A DNA stretch of 64,000 nucleotides. Origin: Aphrophora alni. Lineage: Eukaryota; Arthropoda; Insecta; Hemiptera; Aphrophoridae. This document shows, piece by piece, positions 20,240-32,388 of this stretch. Under the pieces are notes generated by a model. That model saw nothing but the letters and a program-made list of their open reading frames with translations, was not told the origin of the DNA and ran no database searches. The position numbers and the translations under genes are program-made. Positions within the stretch are counted from its first letter, which is position 1. Every line of letters begins with the position of its first letter. The stretch covers positions 38,868,368 through 38,932,367 of the forward strand of contig OY740768.1 in the NCBI GenBank assembly GCA_963513935.1, written 5' to 3'.

Positions 20240-20605
20240 TATCTACTTATACTTTCTGATACATAACACATGGCAGATATTATCAATTCCTTTCAAATGG
20301 ATTTGAATATACCAACGCCATGAAACATTGGCAAGAAATAAGTTTATTCCCTACCAGGATGTTTTATAGGTTGTAAAACCGTATACATGAGTCTAGAAGT
20401 AATTTTAGAATGTGGAGAAACGAAGTTAAAACTTAGCTGGACGGACTTGTGTAATTAAAGTACACAAGAATCATTACCAAATGAAGTGATGTAATGATTA
20501 CACATTACAAATTTCTAACTGTTGTGTAAATACCAAATATAATGGTTATTTCTTGTAAAGCACCCATTTGTGTGTATCCAAAGGAGTACAATGACACTGA
20601 CCTAT
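20240..20605 (-). pseudogene. Receptor relic: decayed exon 2 of a gustatory-receptor-like gene
   Basis: On the minus strand the order of exon-2 words of genes A-C is preserved. A GATAGGTCAGTG start follows an ACCAG acceptor at 20606-20610, corresponding to DSPVA. GALQEITIIFGIYTTV lines up with MSVLQVI-IFGIY, LSFNFVSPHSKI with CSVLTSFLYSRR, and then CQCFMAL. Finally a frameshifted PF-KELIISAMCYVSES corresponds to PFAKELLISIMCYVSE. The transmembrane-3 segment and the 3' third are lost, and several stops and frameshifts break the frame. The following intron-1 DNA to about 21260 also resembles intron 1 of gene C (45730-45810). No exon 1, 3, 4 or 5 was found. Confidence 0.85.
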
Positions 20606-22694
20606 CTGGTAAAGTCAAACAATATATCTAAATTAAATAATCTTACAACAATAAAGATTTTTATTTTTTGTAATATTAAAAGACTGAATAATTCCCCACG
20701 TCCACCTATGTCTTTACTTTTAAAATGTATTATGTGTTTACACTATGACTATTTTTATGTTTTAACATCTATTTCAGTAAATATGAACAAAGTATATAAA
20801 AAGTCAATATAAACTGAAACGGGATAGCTTTGTTCTTCAACAGCGCTGGCTTCGGTAATAAACAATTTTATGACTATGATTGATAAGTAATCAATAAATC
20901 AGTATGATAGTGGGTATTGTGTATAAAGTGATACACTTTGACATTTATCTTTTTAAATAATAAAAATTATATTTCCCTATTTTAACCTTCAATATTTATT
21001 AAATGTAAATAATTTATAATTCATTAATTTAGAACAATTACAACTAGAATTAAAAAGTGGTGCAATAAGAATGAAGCTGATCTATGCATTAAAACGAAGA
21101 TATAAAAATAAACTTAGCCCTCAATCTGATAGTTCATTAGCAAATTTTCAAGTATAGTTGTGAAGTCAGTAATGGAGACGCATTATATTACTGGACCATT
21201 GCTCGAGAAACTTGATCTGCATTGCACATCGTGAAAACTTGTCAATTAAAGTATTCAAATATTTAAAATGATTGTTTTATATGAAGAACTAAAAAAATTA
21301 CCGCGTTAATAGAAATGCAAATTAACTCTAAAACAATTGGTGACATTTTAAACAACTGGTCGTTTTAAAACAATTGATAACCTTATACGTCGCTGTTAAA
21401 ACAGTCTGTTTATAAAGTATAATAAGTTGTAATCGTGTCTAATTGAAACATTCAATATTCAAGCAGCTAATAACTGAATATATGGTTTTTGTGACACACT
21501 CAATTTTACATAAAATTGTTTGTGAGATACTCTATTTTGGTGACATAAAATATTGTATAGTAAAGGGTAATACTTTCTTCAAAATTATTTAAAAATTAAA
21601 TCAAAATTAAAAATTGTGTGATGTATTTAAGAAAACAAACTATTACTCAAGCCCCACCCCACAACATTTAATTATTATTTAACATAACTCATTGTCAAAC
21701 CTGAAACTCATGTTATAAATATTATTCACATATACACCTTGAAATAATTGTCTGTCTTCGAGAAAATCAAAATATTTTATAAAAATAAATTAGAGTTAAT
21801 TTAAATAAACTTTCAAATTTAATTGAATTGATTCATATTTTTCCAATCTACTGGAGCGAAGGGGGATATTTTATCCTCAAGTATACACAATTTTATAGTC
21901 CAATAACCCAAAATATATTCCTTACACTTGTAACAAATTTACTTGAATTTGCTAATTAACAAACACGTTCCTTGATTTGTAAAGCCTGGACTACGTTAAA
22001 ATTTATATACATAAATAATACATTGTGACAATTGAGAATTTAATAACCCAAATTTAAATATACTTTATTATCTAAATACGGGTAATTATTATTATTAGAG
22101 CGATGGGAAAACATTTCATAATAATTAATTTAATAAGAACGTTTGAAATGGTTTTAAACATCGCATTATATAAAAAAGTACTTATTAAACTGTTTGGTAA
22201 TCATGTGTTTTCACTATCAGGAAATAGTTTCTCAAATTCAATATACTAACTAAAGACATTACTGTGGGTTTATTGACACTATAGTCTGCGCAATTAATTC
22301 TATAAAAATAAGTAATCAATTTGGATTAGATCTGCATGTGAAAATTAAATGACGAAAAGAGTTTTAAATATGTTGAATCAAATTATTAAATTTTTAAAAT
22401 TTTAAAGATATTTGTATTATTGAATATATCAAATTTTACAGAAATCGATTCATCAGTTTATAAAAAAATAAAGCACAGACAAAGTACAGGAAGATGTGGA
22501 GACTAAAATACTTTTCATACCTTAGGAATATCAGATACAATTATTTTCTAGTGATAAAGCATACCTTTTTTAAGAATGAACACACAATAATAATTAAAAT
22601 ATACTCTTTTCAATAGTGTACATATTAACACCTTACAAATTATTAATAAAATTCACAGATTTAACTAGAAGTGAATATGTTTTTCCTCAAGCCA

Positions 22695-22830
22695 AGTACT
22701 ATGTTAGAACTTTATAATAAATGGTTTCAGATTCAATTATAGATAAGACTTTTCGTTACAACGACTCTTCCTTCGTGAGCAAAGTTACATAAAAAATAAT
22801 CCTTGTGGAATAGAGTCAAAATACTTTTTC
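22695..22830 (-). repeat. Dispersed repeat, inverted copy of 38210-38345
   Basis: GACTCTTCCTTCGTGAG and AATAATCCTTGTG occur here and, in reverse complement and in the same relative order, at 38210-38345, with similar flanks over about 130 bp. The class is unknown. Confidence 0.65.
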
Positions 22831-22834
22831 ATAT

Positions 22835-22837
<3 letters not shown>

Positions 22838-22878
<41 letters not shown>
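22838..22878. repeat. (TA)n microsatellite
   Basis: About 40 bp of AT dinucleotides. Confidence 0.95.
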
Positions 22879-22882
<4 letters not shown>

Positions 22883-24338
22883 TAGCCATATATGTATCTA
22901 TGTATCATGACAATTGTGACTTCACATACACACACACATCCACACATTTCTGTAGGACACTGTTTCATGTACAAATATGTATTTATCTGTTTGAACATCG
23001 TAAATTTGATCATAAACTATTTTAATGACGATGTTGTTGCTTAATATAATTCACGAAAATATACAGTCCAAACAAGCTGTAACGATAATATAAATTCATT
23101 AAAAAAATGACTGAAGTTTTAATTGAAACTAGCTCTAACGACGATGTACACCATTTACAGTCAACTAAAACTAAATTTATTCACTTTATTGTTCTTCCGA
23201 ATGATGATTATCAAAATTTTCAAACTGAATTTAAGGCAGTTAAATATCGGAACAGATTTGTTATAACATAATATATAAAACGTATGAAACTCAGTTGAAT
23301 CTCCTTTATACTATGAACAAATGCTGGTATTTAGTTTTAGTTTTCAATTAAAACTGAATAAATTATTGTATATAAAACTGAAAGTAACTAACACTCTCTT
23401 CTTAATCTTTTAATACAAAAATGGCGGAATACTGCTTATACCCTTTTCATCATATTCAATTTTGTTTTAACAAATATCATCATTATTCTTAAAACATGCC
23501 AAAATGCTTTAATTGCGTTTTATATCAATATTAAGTTTTAATATATTTCCACTTACTGTATTATTTTATTTATCATGGTGTTGTAGTATTGTTATAAATA
23601 TGATGTTTACGTAAATGTATAATATGGCTTCAATGACTTTATCATTCCTACTTTTTTACTTGTAAAATCTTCGAACATATTCAAGAGAGATAAATAATAA
23701 TAAGCCATTAATATTTCTTTTAATATTAAGTAACGCCTAAAAACATAAGCGTAAAATTACTACATCACTATTGTGAGTTAGCTTTATTATCAACCCTTCT
23801 GTTTAATATTGTTAAATTATAAATAACTACATTTAAAACCGCCGTTATACACAATGTATTGCACAAAGCTGATTACTTTCAGGTTGTAAAAGAATGAAAT
23901 GTTTCTTTGCTACATAAAAGTTTGTCATATTTCGTCTACTCCAAGTGTATCATAAAACAACACAATAAAGTTAATTTGTACTTATCTTTGACATCTTATC
24001 AGGGCTGTATTGACTTGAAATTTTATCTTTTCTTGTCTGAAAATGGTTAGTGCTACATCTTTTAACTTAAACTTTTTTAGACCATAACATTTTGTTTTTG
24101 ATCAACAGATTAAAAAACCAACATAAGAGAGATTTGTATTTAAACATTGCATTTTGAAATATTCTACTTCTGTTCAACAATGTAAAATATTTCAAATAAA
24201 TTTATCGCCATACGACCCAGCAATAAATCAAATATTATTAAAATTAACCGTTTTAAATACTATTTGGGAACTAATTTTTTTAAAAGCAGATTATTTCAAC
24301 AATTACTAAATTTGCAATAATAAAAAGTAAAAATTAAT

Positions 24339-24503
24339 TAAGGATGAAATAAGCACTAAGCTACAGTTTCAAATGTATTTATTAACTTATTTACATAAAT
24401 ATTAAAAAGGTTATATTTACATAATATTAATATTTACTTATTTACATAAGTAAGTTAATAAATACATTTGAAACTGTAGCTTAGTGCTTATTTCATCCTT
24501 ATT
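24339..24503. mobile_element. Short hairpin element (MITE-like) with near-perfect arms
   Basis: The left arm begins AAGGATGAAATAAGCACTAA at 24340. The right arm ends TTAGTGCTTATTTCATCCTT at about 24500. The outer 45 bp or so are perfect reverse complements, continuing with small gaps over about 65 bp, around a short AT-rich centre. The near identity of the arms suggests a recent insertion or arm homogenisation. Confidence 0.85.
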
Positions 24504-24689
24504 ATGGAGTTTCAACAAGTAGTTACTGCTGTTACAGTTAAATTAAAAATTAATTAATTATGCAATTAACCGTGTTGAAATATTTTACGTAAAATTATTC
24601 CAAACATATATAGTTTATAATAAAAATCTTAACATACATTTGAATTATACTTCAATATTCACTGACATCTTCTTAATAAAAGAGATGTA

Positions 24690-25400
24690 AGTTTAACATA
24701 AAATATGAATAGTAAAGAAGGAATGAAAAATTTCAGATACGACAACATTTTGTATTGTGGAGTTTGTCCACTAGAGGTAATGTTCCTGCATAGTTTGGAG
24801 TTATGATAAAAATAATGTGATGGCTGCTACTCATACGTTTAACAATACGACCCATCCTGAGGAAGATAATCGTGCAATGAATATACAACTATGGGAACTT
24901 TGGAGTTTACCTCTAACACCATTAGCTTCTATAGCACTTTCATATCATATGGAAACATATAACTGGATTGGAGATTAATAATACGAAGGACTGTAAAGAA
25001 TGCAAGATATATGTGTAGTAATCAAGTAACTTTTTATGAATTGACATAACCCTACTTATTACTCAATTTAATATTTTCTTTTATTACTCAATTCATTTGT
25101 GTGTTAACACAAATATTAACTATAAAAATCAACAGAACAGGTAAGTGCTATCAATGCATGTTTGATTATATTTAAGATTTCTGATAATACTATACGTAAT
25201 TAATGTATGCGATAGTAATTGCATCTGGGATATCTTATACAATTATAGAGCCCTACTGAGCTGAAAATGTCAATTTCTTTTAAATAATGAGAACATAAAA
25301 ATAACTGTTTAATTTGAAATACAAAATTTCTAACTGTAATGATTTTGTTTTATTGGTATAGAATACTACAACGCACTTATTGAATTTCTACTGAATTTTG
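24690..25400 (+). repeat. Duplicated segment, copy 1 (partner at 37120-37800)
   Basis: A series of shared words in the same order links this segment with 37120-37800: CATATTTCA/TTCAGATA-CGACAA near the start, CTCTAACACC, GTGTAGTAATCAAG, ATCAATGC, and GATTTTGTTTTATT. It is diverged, with indels. It may be a dispersed repeat or part of the receptor-cluster duplication; no coding potential was recognised. Confidence 0.6.
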
Positions 25401-25799
25401 TAATCTTTCCATTAGAGATAAATAAATTGATAAACCGTTTCATTTTATTACATTTATTGACAAATGGAAGTGAATAATTAACATCAGAAAAAATACACGA
25501 ATTGAAAACAAACCCCCTTTTTGTTTTGATATAATGTACTTGTGGTTTATATACTGACTAATGATACGGAATTAGTTTTAATTCATTTTAAAGACGTTAA
25601 ATTCCAAAAATTATATAATATCATATTAATAATAGTTTATATAAATTATACAAAATTGTTACAAAAACAGCTCCAACAGAACATATGCTTGGGTGTCTTG
25701 TAAGCATTAAGAGTTTGTTGAAACTATAAACAAATTCAAAACAATAATAAAATTGAGATTTTAGCAATGTTACCTTACCTAAAAAAAAAAAAAATTAGC

Positions 25800-26150
25800 C
25801 AATGTGACAAATTAGCGTTTCCAAACAATTAGACTCTACGGTCTTATTTGCTAAAGTAAATCTGTTTTACTTCTAAAATGTATGAACAGAATAAAGGCAA
25901 GTTACAAGTAAAAACATCCATCTAAGTTACTTTCTCTACTCAGGGTTTTTCTAAATATAGGATGATTTTAATTCAATTTTAGCTGTGACATAAAAACATA
26001 TTACAATTATTATTTTCTTTTTATTTTCGAGTTAAGGATCACCTGAACCAACTGAAGATGTATCATTTTTTTTATGATGATGGTTGTTTAATAAAATTTA
26101 CTATTTAAACTAAAGGTAAAGTTAAGTTGTTATTAACGAAATCATTCGTA
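25800..26150 (+). pseudogene. Receptor relic: end of intron 3, exon 4 and start of intron 4
   Basis: The stretch 25808-25945 resembles intron 3 of gene B (32519-32670), sharing CAAATTA-CGTTTCC, ATCTGTTTTA and AACATCCATC-AAGTTAC-TT. At 26032-26115 lies a decayed exon 4. The acceptor TTTCGAG and the donor AAAG-GTAAAG are still in place, and CTGAACCAACTGAAGATG is intact, as in genes A-C. However, the exon is 84 nt instead of 90, the GLFDIN segment is scrambled, and an in-frame TGA comes five codons in. The donor flank GTAAAGTTAA and the following ACGAAATCATTCGTAG also match gene B or gene A. No other exon of this copy was found. Confidence 0.85.
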
Positions 26151-28486
26151 GCTGTATAATTAAAAAAAAAAATCCAATAAGTTGTAAAGTTTTTGTTATT
26201 AGACTCTCTTTATAACAAATCATGAATCACAAAGATATCCAATAATTTATCTTCATGTTAAAAAGGTATCTACAATAAAAATATATGTTAGGGAAGGTGA
26301 GCTTTATTACTTGTACTTTTCTAAAAACGATTTGTTGTTTACCGTTATATATTTTTGAAAACAAAACAATTTTAATTTTTAATAGACTTTTCACTTTAGG
26401 TAAACTTGATATACTATTTAATTAAAAATAGAGCTACGCACTTTTGAAATGTACACAGACATATTAGTATAAAGTAAGTATACTTTTGTCGACAAAAAAG
26501 AACAGGTAAACCTAGGTTTTAAAAATAAGACAGAGACAAATGATAACTTGCCATTCAAAATGTTTTTGTTTATTCTGTTATTCTAAAGTGCTTGCAAAAG
26601 TCTCCATATATGTGTAATTTTAAAACAAATTTCCGTGAGAAAATGTATTTTCATTTTGTAATGTTATGAATTAAAAAGTTTGGAATATCTTTTTTGTTAC
26701 TATATATATTGGAGATAACGAGAAATATTAGAAGTCTCACAAAGGGACTTTCCTACTCAAGTTAAAAATAAAAATCCGGAAGAAAAATAAAACTATCTTG
26801 ATTGTTTACGGTTTTTCCAAATTGAAAACGACTTTCAACTTATACTTAAAAACCACTTTTTCAATCTAAAAGTTACCTTTGAATTTAATAAAATTACATT
26901 TATATTATTCAACATAACTATTTCGTATGTTCAATAATTTATTATCTATGAATATTTTAGGATATTCAAGATAAAAAATACTTTTCATTAGATTTTAACA
27001 AATCTGTGGAAAATATTCGATAAATTATGTAAAATGTTGTCTTCAAAAATCTATTGTATATTTAACACCGTACATTTCTTGATATGTTGTTTCATTCTTA
27101 TTTGATATTTATTTGCGTGTGTCTGCAAGTGCGTGCGTTCATGCGTGTGTAGAACATGACTTTTGTTTGCATGACGTTCGTAAAACAGACAAGATTGAAA
27201 ATGATAATTAAATAACATACGATAATGTGAGGCTTATGTAGTCGAATTGTTTTAGTTTTGTGACTTCAGTTCGACTGAATTATACAAGCCACCACTAATC
27301 AAGTCTACTGATGGAGGAGACAGTAGACAGACTGACCTTGAAGAAACCAATTGGGACCGTGTGGGTTTACAACTCGTCTCCTAGTTGTGGAGCGCTTAGC
27401 ACCACACTCCTCTGCAGTTACGTTCATTTAAGACACTCATAGCTACTACATAGATACTAAATTTAATTTTCCAGTTGTAAAGAGCATAATTAAATTATAT
27501 CTGTACCCGTTTTCGTTCCTTGTAAACAAATCATCAGAAATTTATCAACTAAAACAGCATTTTTCTGACTAAATAAATAAATATAATAGAAAATTTTCCC
27601 CTTAAACTGTAAGAAACTTCAATTAAAAATTAATATTTATTTTTGTATTGGGTTATTACTATTATTACAATGGAAATAATTGTTACCGTTAAATGAAAAT
27701 AATTTTTTGAAAATAAATATGTCAGTACAACTGACTAAATATTACAGTATCAGTTAGACTATATATGTTTAAATTAATAAAGCAAAAATCTATCTTTCAA
27801 CTCATAAAAAAAAATCACTCAAACACAATAAAACTACTCATTTACGCAAATATATCTCATCATTGTAAGACGCGATTGAGGTAACGTGGTAAATGATTAA
27901 GGTTTCTTTTTCCACGTTACTTATTATTGTCAATGTTAAATAAAGAAAATGAATAACATACTTTATTAGGAACAACATAAAAATGAAATCTGTTGAAAAT
28001 TTCCACAGATAAATACTTAGGTTACATTCCTCCACATTGCTTCTTATTTGCAATGTTATAAAAAGAAAATGAAAAACATAGATTATAACTATGAGCAGAA
28101 AACCTAAATCGTCATTCACACAACCACCAGCAAAAGGCATTCTTCCTGTTTTTATCTAAATTCCCGTTTCCAGACAACTTTCAACAAGGTCTTTCTTTTT
28201 AATTTGATTATGGGCGTTTTTGCCGAGTATATATTCCAGGTGATTGTTAACTTAGCGAACACCGTAACAAAGCATCTTTATAATGTTTGACTACGAGATA
28301 TAGTCATGTTTTACTTACGTCCAAAAGTCGAGATCTCGTATATCAAATTGAAAGTACTTTTTTCTGACCAGATGCATACAATTTAATTTATAAATTTTAT
28401 TTCTGCACGAGAAGCATACGTAAGTTTAAACATAAGGTGTAAAATAAAATATTTCTGTTTATATACGAGTGTCACTTCAGGGTGTT
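26151..28486. other. Intergenic, no gene recognised; contains a diverged tandem duplication
   Basis: A patch at 27240-27440 is GC-richer without recognisable coding. The 100-codon minus-strand frame at 27838-28140 spans a tandem duplication (see separate entry) and is not convincing as a gene. Confidence 0.4.
27895..28100. repeat. Two-copy diverged tandem duplication, period about 120 bp
   Basis: TGTCAATGTTAAATAAAGAAAATGAA-AACATA at about 27927-27960 recurs as TTGCAATGTTATAAAAAGAAAATGAAAAACATA at about 28049-28081, with matching flanks (CCACGTTACTT versus CCACATTGCTT). On the minus strand the copies give two similar hydrophobic segments. Confidence 0.7.
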
Positions 28487-28960
28487 ACTTATAGCAATGA
28501 CTACATAAATACTTTTATACACGACATAGAATAGGGAAATAGTCTACGCTTTACGGGTGCTGTTCGCCACAAGTTTGACACACAGCTATCAGAAAGCGCT
28601 AGCAGCAGGTGCTTGACTGTACGCATCCCACTTGGTTGAGATTGTACAACTGTTGACCTCTCTCTCACAAACCTTCTCACTTACTTCCGTCAGCATAGTC
28701 AGTGTTGTCAGTTCGTGCGCTGAGATAAGCGATTCTCAACCTTCCCTCGCATCTCTGGTCCCATATGTGGCATCAGTGCGTTTTCTCTTACCCGCCTGAA
28801 ACATTGTTTGACCGTAGAGCCACCTAGCGCCAGTCACATCAACTTCAGATTGGTCACATCAACGCCACCTAGCGGGTATTGGTCAACTCAAGAATAAGCG
28901 TAGAATATTTAACATGGCCATGTCGTGTCTTATAGTATTTATGTAGTCATTGCTTATAGT
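28487..28960. mobile_element. MITE-like element, about 474 bp, with imperfect terminal inverted repeats of about 70 bp
   Basis: The left end ATAGCAATGACTACATAAAT (28491-28510) is matched in reverse complement by ATTTATGTAGTCATTGCTTA at the right end (about 28938-28957). Both continue into CACGACAT and CTACGCTT words over about 70 bp. The interior is much GC-richer than its surroundings and has an internal repeat (CCACCTAGCG and TCACATCAAC each twice). No transposase frame is seen, so it is probably non-autonomous. Confidence 0.8.
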
Positions 28961-29580
28961 CAGTTCAGGCTTGGCAATAACGAGGGACCATGGCTTGTTC
29001 TAAACTTTTTTTCATGTAGCATTAGATTAGAAGTTTTTTTTTTCATATTTCTCTCTGGTCTCTCCTGACTAACTTTAGTTCTCTCCTGATCTTGACACTA
29101 TTTGATGTTATTTATATTAAGATTTTAATATAATCTTACTTTTTATTATCTTTATACAGGTAGAGATTAACCGAAAGATTGTTACCCTTTTAAAGTCAAG
29201 TAGTGTATATAATACAAATTATTCGCCATTATAATACAAAATATATTATTAGCAGCAAATTACCATCATCATAATAAAATTAAAAATGATCACCTGTTAC
29301 GATCTAATATCTTCATATAGTGAATATCTATTCATACACCTTCGAATGGGTTAATAATTCTATATATTGATTTGAGACTGCGACTATTTGATATAAAAAT
29401 TACATTGGATATTATATTGTACTATCCAATGTAATTTTATTATTTGTCCTTTTGTAAATTATTGCATTTTTCTACTTAGAATAATCGTTAATATCTATGT
29501 CACTAATTTAATAGCTTTCAGAAATTTAAGTTCAATAATAGGAAACGTTTGAAAGACTGAAGACAGAAAGAATTTGAAGT
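28961..29580. promoter_or_regulatory. Upstream region of receptor gene B
   Basis: This is the AT-rich gap before gene B. A small hairpin at 29397-29438 (ATTACATTGGAT paired with ATCCAATGTAAT) sits about 145 bp before the start codon. The AGACGGAAAGAAT-like word 20-40 bp before the ATG also precedes the pseudogene at 58.6 kb, so this flank was duplicated too. Promoter status is inferred from position only. Confidence 0.3.
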
Positions 29581-32309
29581 ATGACATCCACTAAACAGAA
29601 AAATCATTTTTGGTTTTTAGTATTGTATTACTTTTGTAAATTCTTTGGAGTTTTGCACGTAAAATATACGAGGAAAGTCACCAAAAAGCAACAACATCTA
29701 CAAGGTAAGGAATATTTTGTTGATTTATTTTAAGAATGTACATTTAGGAGTCAGTTAAAAACTTATATTACTGTATATTATAGTGAAAACATAGTATAGT
29801 TTTTCAAGAGTTAATTAGTATAGTATAATTAATTAAACATGAATATATGGTTTGAATTTTACAGATAGTCCAGTGGCATTGTGCTATATTGGATACATAA
29901 TGAGTGTTTTACAAGTAATTCTCAATATTTTTGGCATTTACTCAATGGTTAAAAAAACGAAATGGAAATCTCCATCTTACCTCGATAGTTTGGTGATTAT
30001 TTTATTTTACTTTCATTACATCAGTGCGTCTTGTTCCATTTTAACTACTTTTCTCTACAGTCGCAGGTTACTTCTGGATATATGTGCACAGTTTTACAAA
30101 TTATATAATATTTTGATACAGAAAGACTATATTTTTTGTAAATGTTTCATGGCGTTAATAATATTTCATTTATCACTAATAGGCAAAAGTTTTTACACAT
30201 TTATCACCGGTAATAAGTATGATGCTATGTTTGAGTTATTATATGTTTTCGTATATACAGCTCCACTTGCAAAGGAATTGTTGATATCCATTATGTGTTA
30301 CATATCTGAGAAAATGTACAATAACGTCAAAAACGAATTACGTAGTCTGAAAAAAATTGAACTAAATTCTGCTTCTATAAATAAGTTTCAGCAAATAATG
30401 GTTAAACTTGAGGAAGTGCAGATCTTAAATGAACAAATCCAAAAAATCTTTATAATAGATTTGGCAACCATTTCCTTTGATTTTATTGTTCACTCCATTA
30501 TAAACGTTTTCTTTCTTCTATTCTCTCTTAAGACGTCAAACAATTTGATATTAACTAGCACAATAATACACGTATCAAATGTTCTGGTTCGTTTAGTATT
30601 TCTTGCGTACAGGTGTCAACAGGTTCTTAATGAGGTAAGTTATAATGTCTAATTAATTTTTCTATCTTTGTATAATATAAATTGTATATGCATTTCATAA
30701 TTAAATAAAAATATTTAGGTAAGAATAATTTCGTTAACTCTAGAATTCGTTAAATAAAACTCATCATACCGGGTAGGGATGTAGTGTTCAAATTTAACGT
30801 ACCTAAATGTTCCTTTAGAATGATATACAAGAAATTGTTTTTAGGTTAGTCTCTAAAGTCCTGTTGTGGTGGAATATCTACAGCTTTAACTAGTTAAATT
30901 TAAGTGTTTCATTAGTCATGTGATTTCATAATGATTATTTTAGATAGAGAGATCGATTGGTAGATCATTAACGCAGACAAAGTTATATCTTTTGTTCTCA
31001 ACGTCCTTAGCCTAAATAAGTCAATATAGACATATGTACGCAGATATAGCGAAATTACAGAATATTATGTGATGTCTTTCTTTAAGTTTGCTTGCAAATT
31101 ATTTAACAGCTATGCTTGAGTCGTATATATATATATATAATTAAGTATAAAATAATAATATAATGCACATAAACTTTCAAATTTATAAACGTAAAAAAAA
31201 GAAATAAATAACATGATTTATAATATAGTTAGAATAACGTAAAAAGCAACAATTGTGTAAGGAGGAAAATGAGCCTTCACCATAAAACCATAATTTGTAT
31301 ATTCAATATATAAATTACGTTGTTACACGTAATACAAATCCAAAATTATTAATTACCTTTTGAAATGTGTTAGTTTGAAAGTACTGAGACCTACAAACAC
31401 CGTCTAAGAAGATGTTTTTAAAGTTTAACCACCAAACTGAAAACAATTTACAACAAGTATTGGTGCTACAACATGGATAGGGTTTAAACGCGAATCTTTT
31501 TCGAGTTTGGGAATTAATCAAATCCCTCCATGAAAAATATATCTAAAAAAATTATAACATATTACTAAACGACAGTAGCACGGTTGAAATACACCCTCTA
31601 CAGACATTATATAAAATCTCGATTTCAAAAGAAATTAATAGAGCTTTTTATGTTTATGTTTGAATAAAACACGGAATATTATTAAATCGTTCTAAGATAT
31701 AAATAGATCGTTTTAGACTCTCCTCGACTTTCTGAATGTTTAGAAATATATTTTCTGTCTTTCAAAAATATTGACAATGTGTTAAATACGTATTGAGTTT
31801 TGGACATTAGATGCGTTATCGATGTATCACGGAATAAAACTTGACTTGTTTTTAAATTGTCGGAGAAAATACAAACCAGATATTGATAATGATTATCTCA
31901 AGTTATCTTAAGAACAATAGACCCCACATTTTGAAGGTTTACTGTAAAGGCGACCCAAAGATTTAAAAATAAAATTTTGAAAGACGCTGTGGAGTTACGG
32001 TTAAATATAATGTACAACATTATTTTTTTTTTTATATATTGCATAAATCTTTAAACCTAACAGAAGAAAAATTAACAACCTGTGAATGAAGTGTAACAAT
32101 ATCCAAATTTGAATAAAATAAAATATAATAAAATAATTTTATATGAATTATTTAATTTTACTTTTCATTATTAACTTCTATTTTATTTTAGGCTCATCAA
32201 ATTAATTTAGAGTTACATTCTATACGAATAATTTGGCAGAATAAGTTGCGTGACAGTGATGACAAGATAATGGTAAGTATTGAAAACATAATGCGCACAT
32301 GTGTATATT

Positions 32310-32388
<79 letters not shown>

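Larger units (their letters stand above)
20606..24338. other. Relic intron and intergenic DNA, no other gene recognised
   Basis: The stretch 21190-21260 resembles intron 1 of gene C. A TA microsatellite lies at about 22838-22878. The segment 22695-22830 is an inverted copy of about 38210-38345. Confidence 0.4.

Noticed and set aside
27838..28140. 100-codon hydrophobic minus-strand frame
   Set aside because: Its two membrane-like segments come from a tandem DNA duplication in AT-rich sequence. There is no splice partner or family match.
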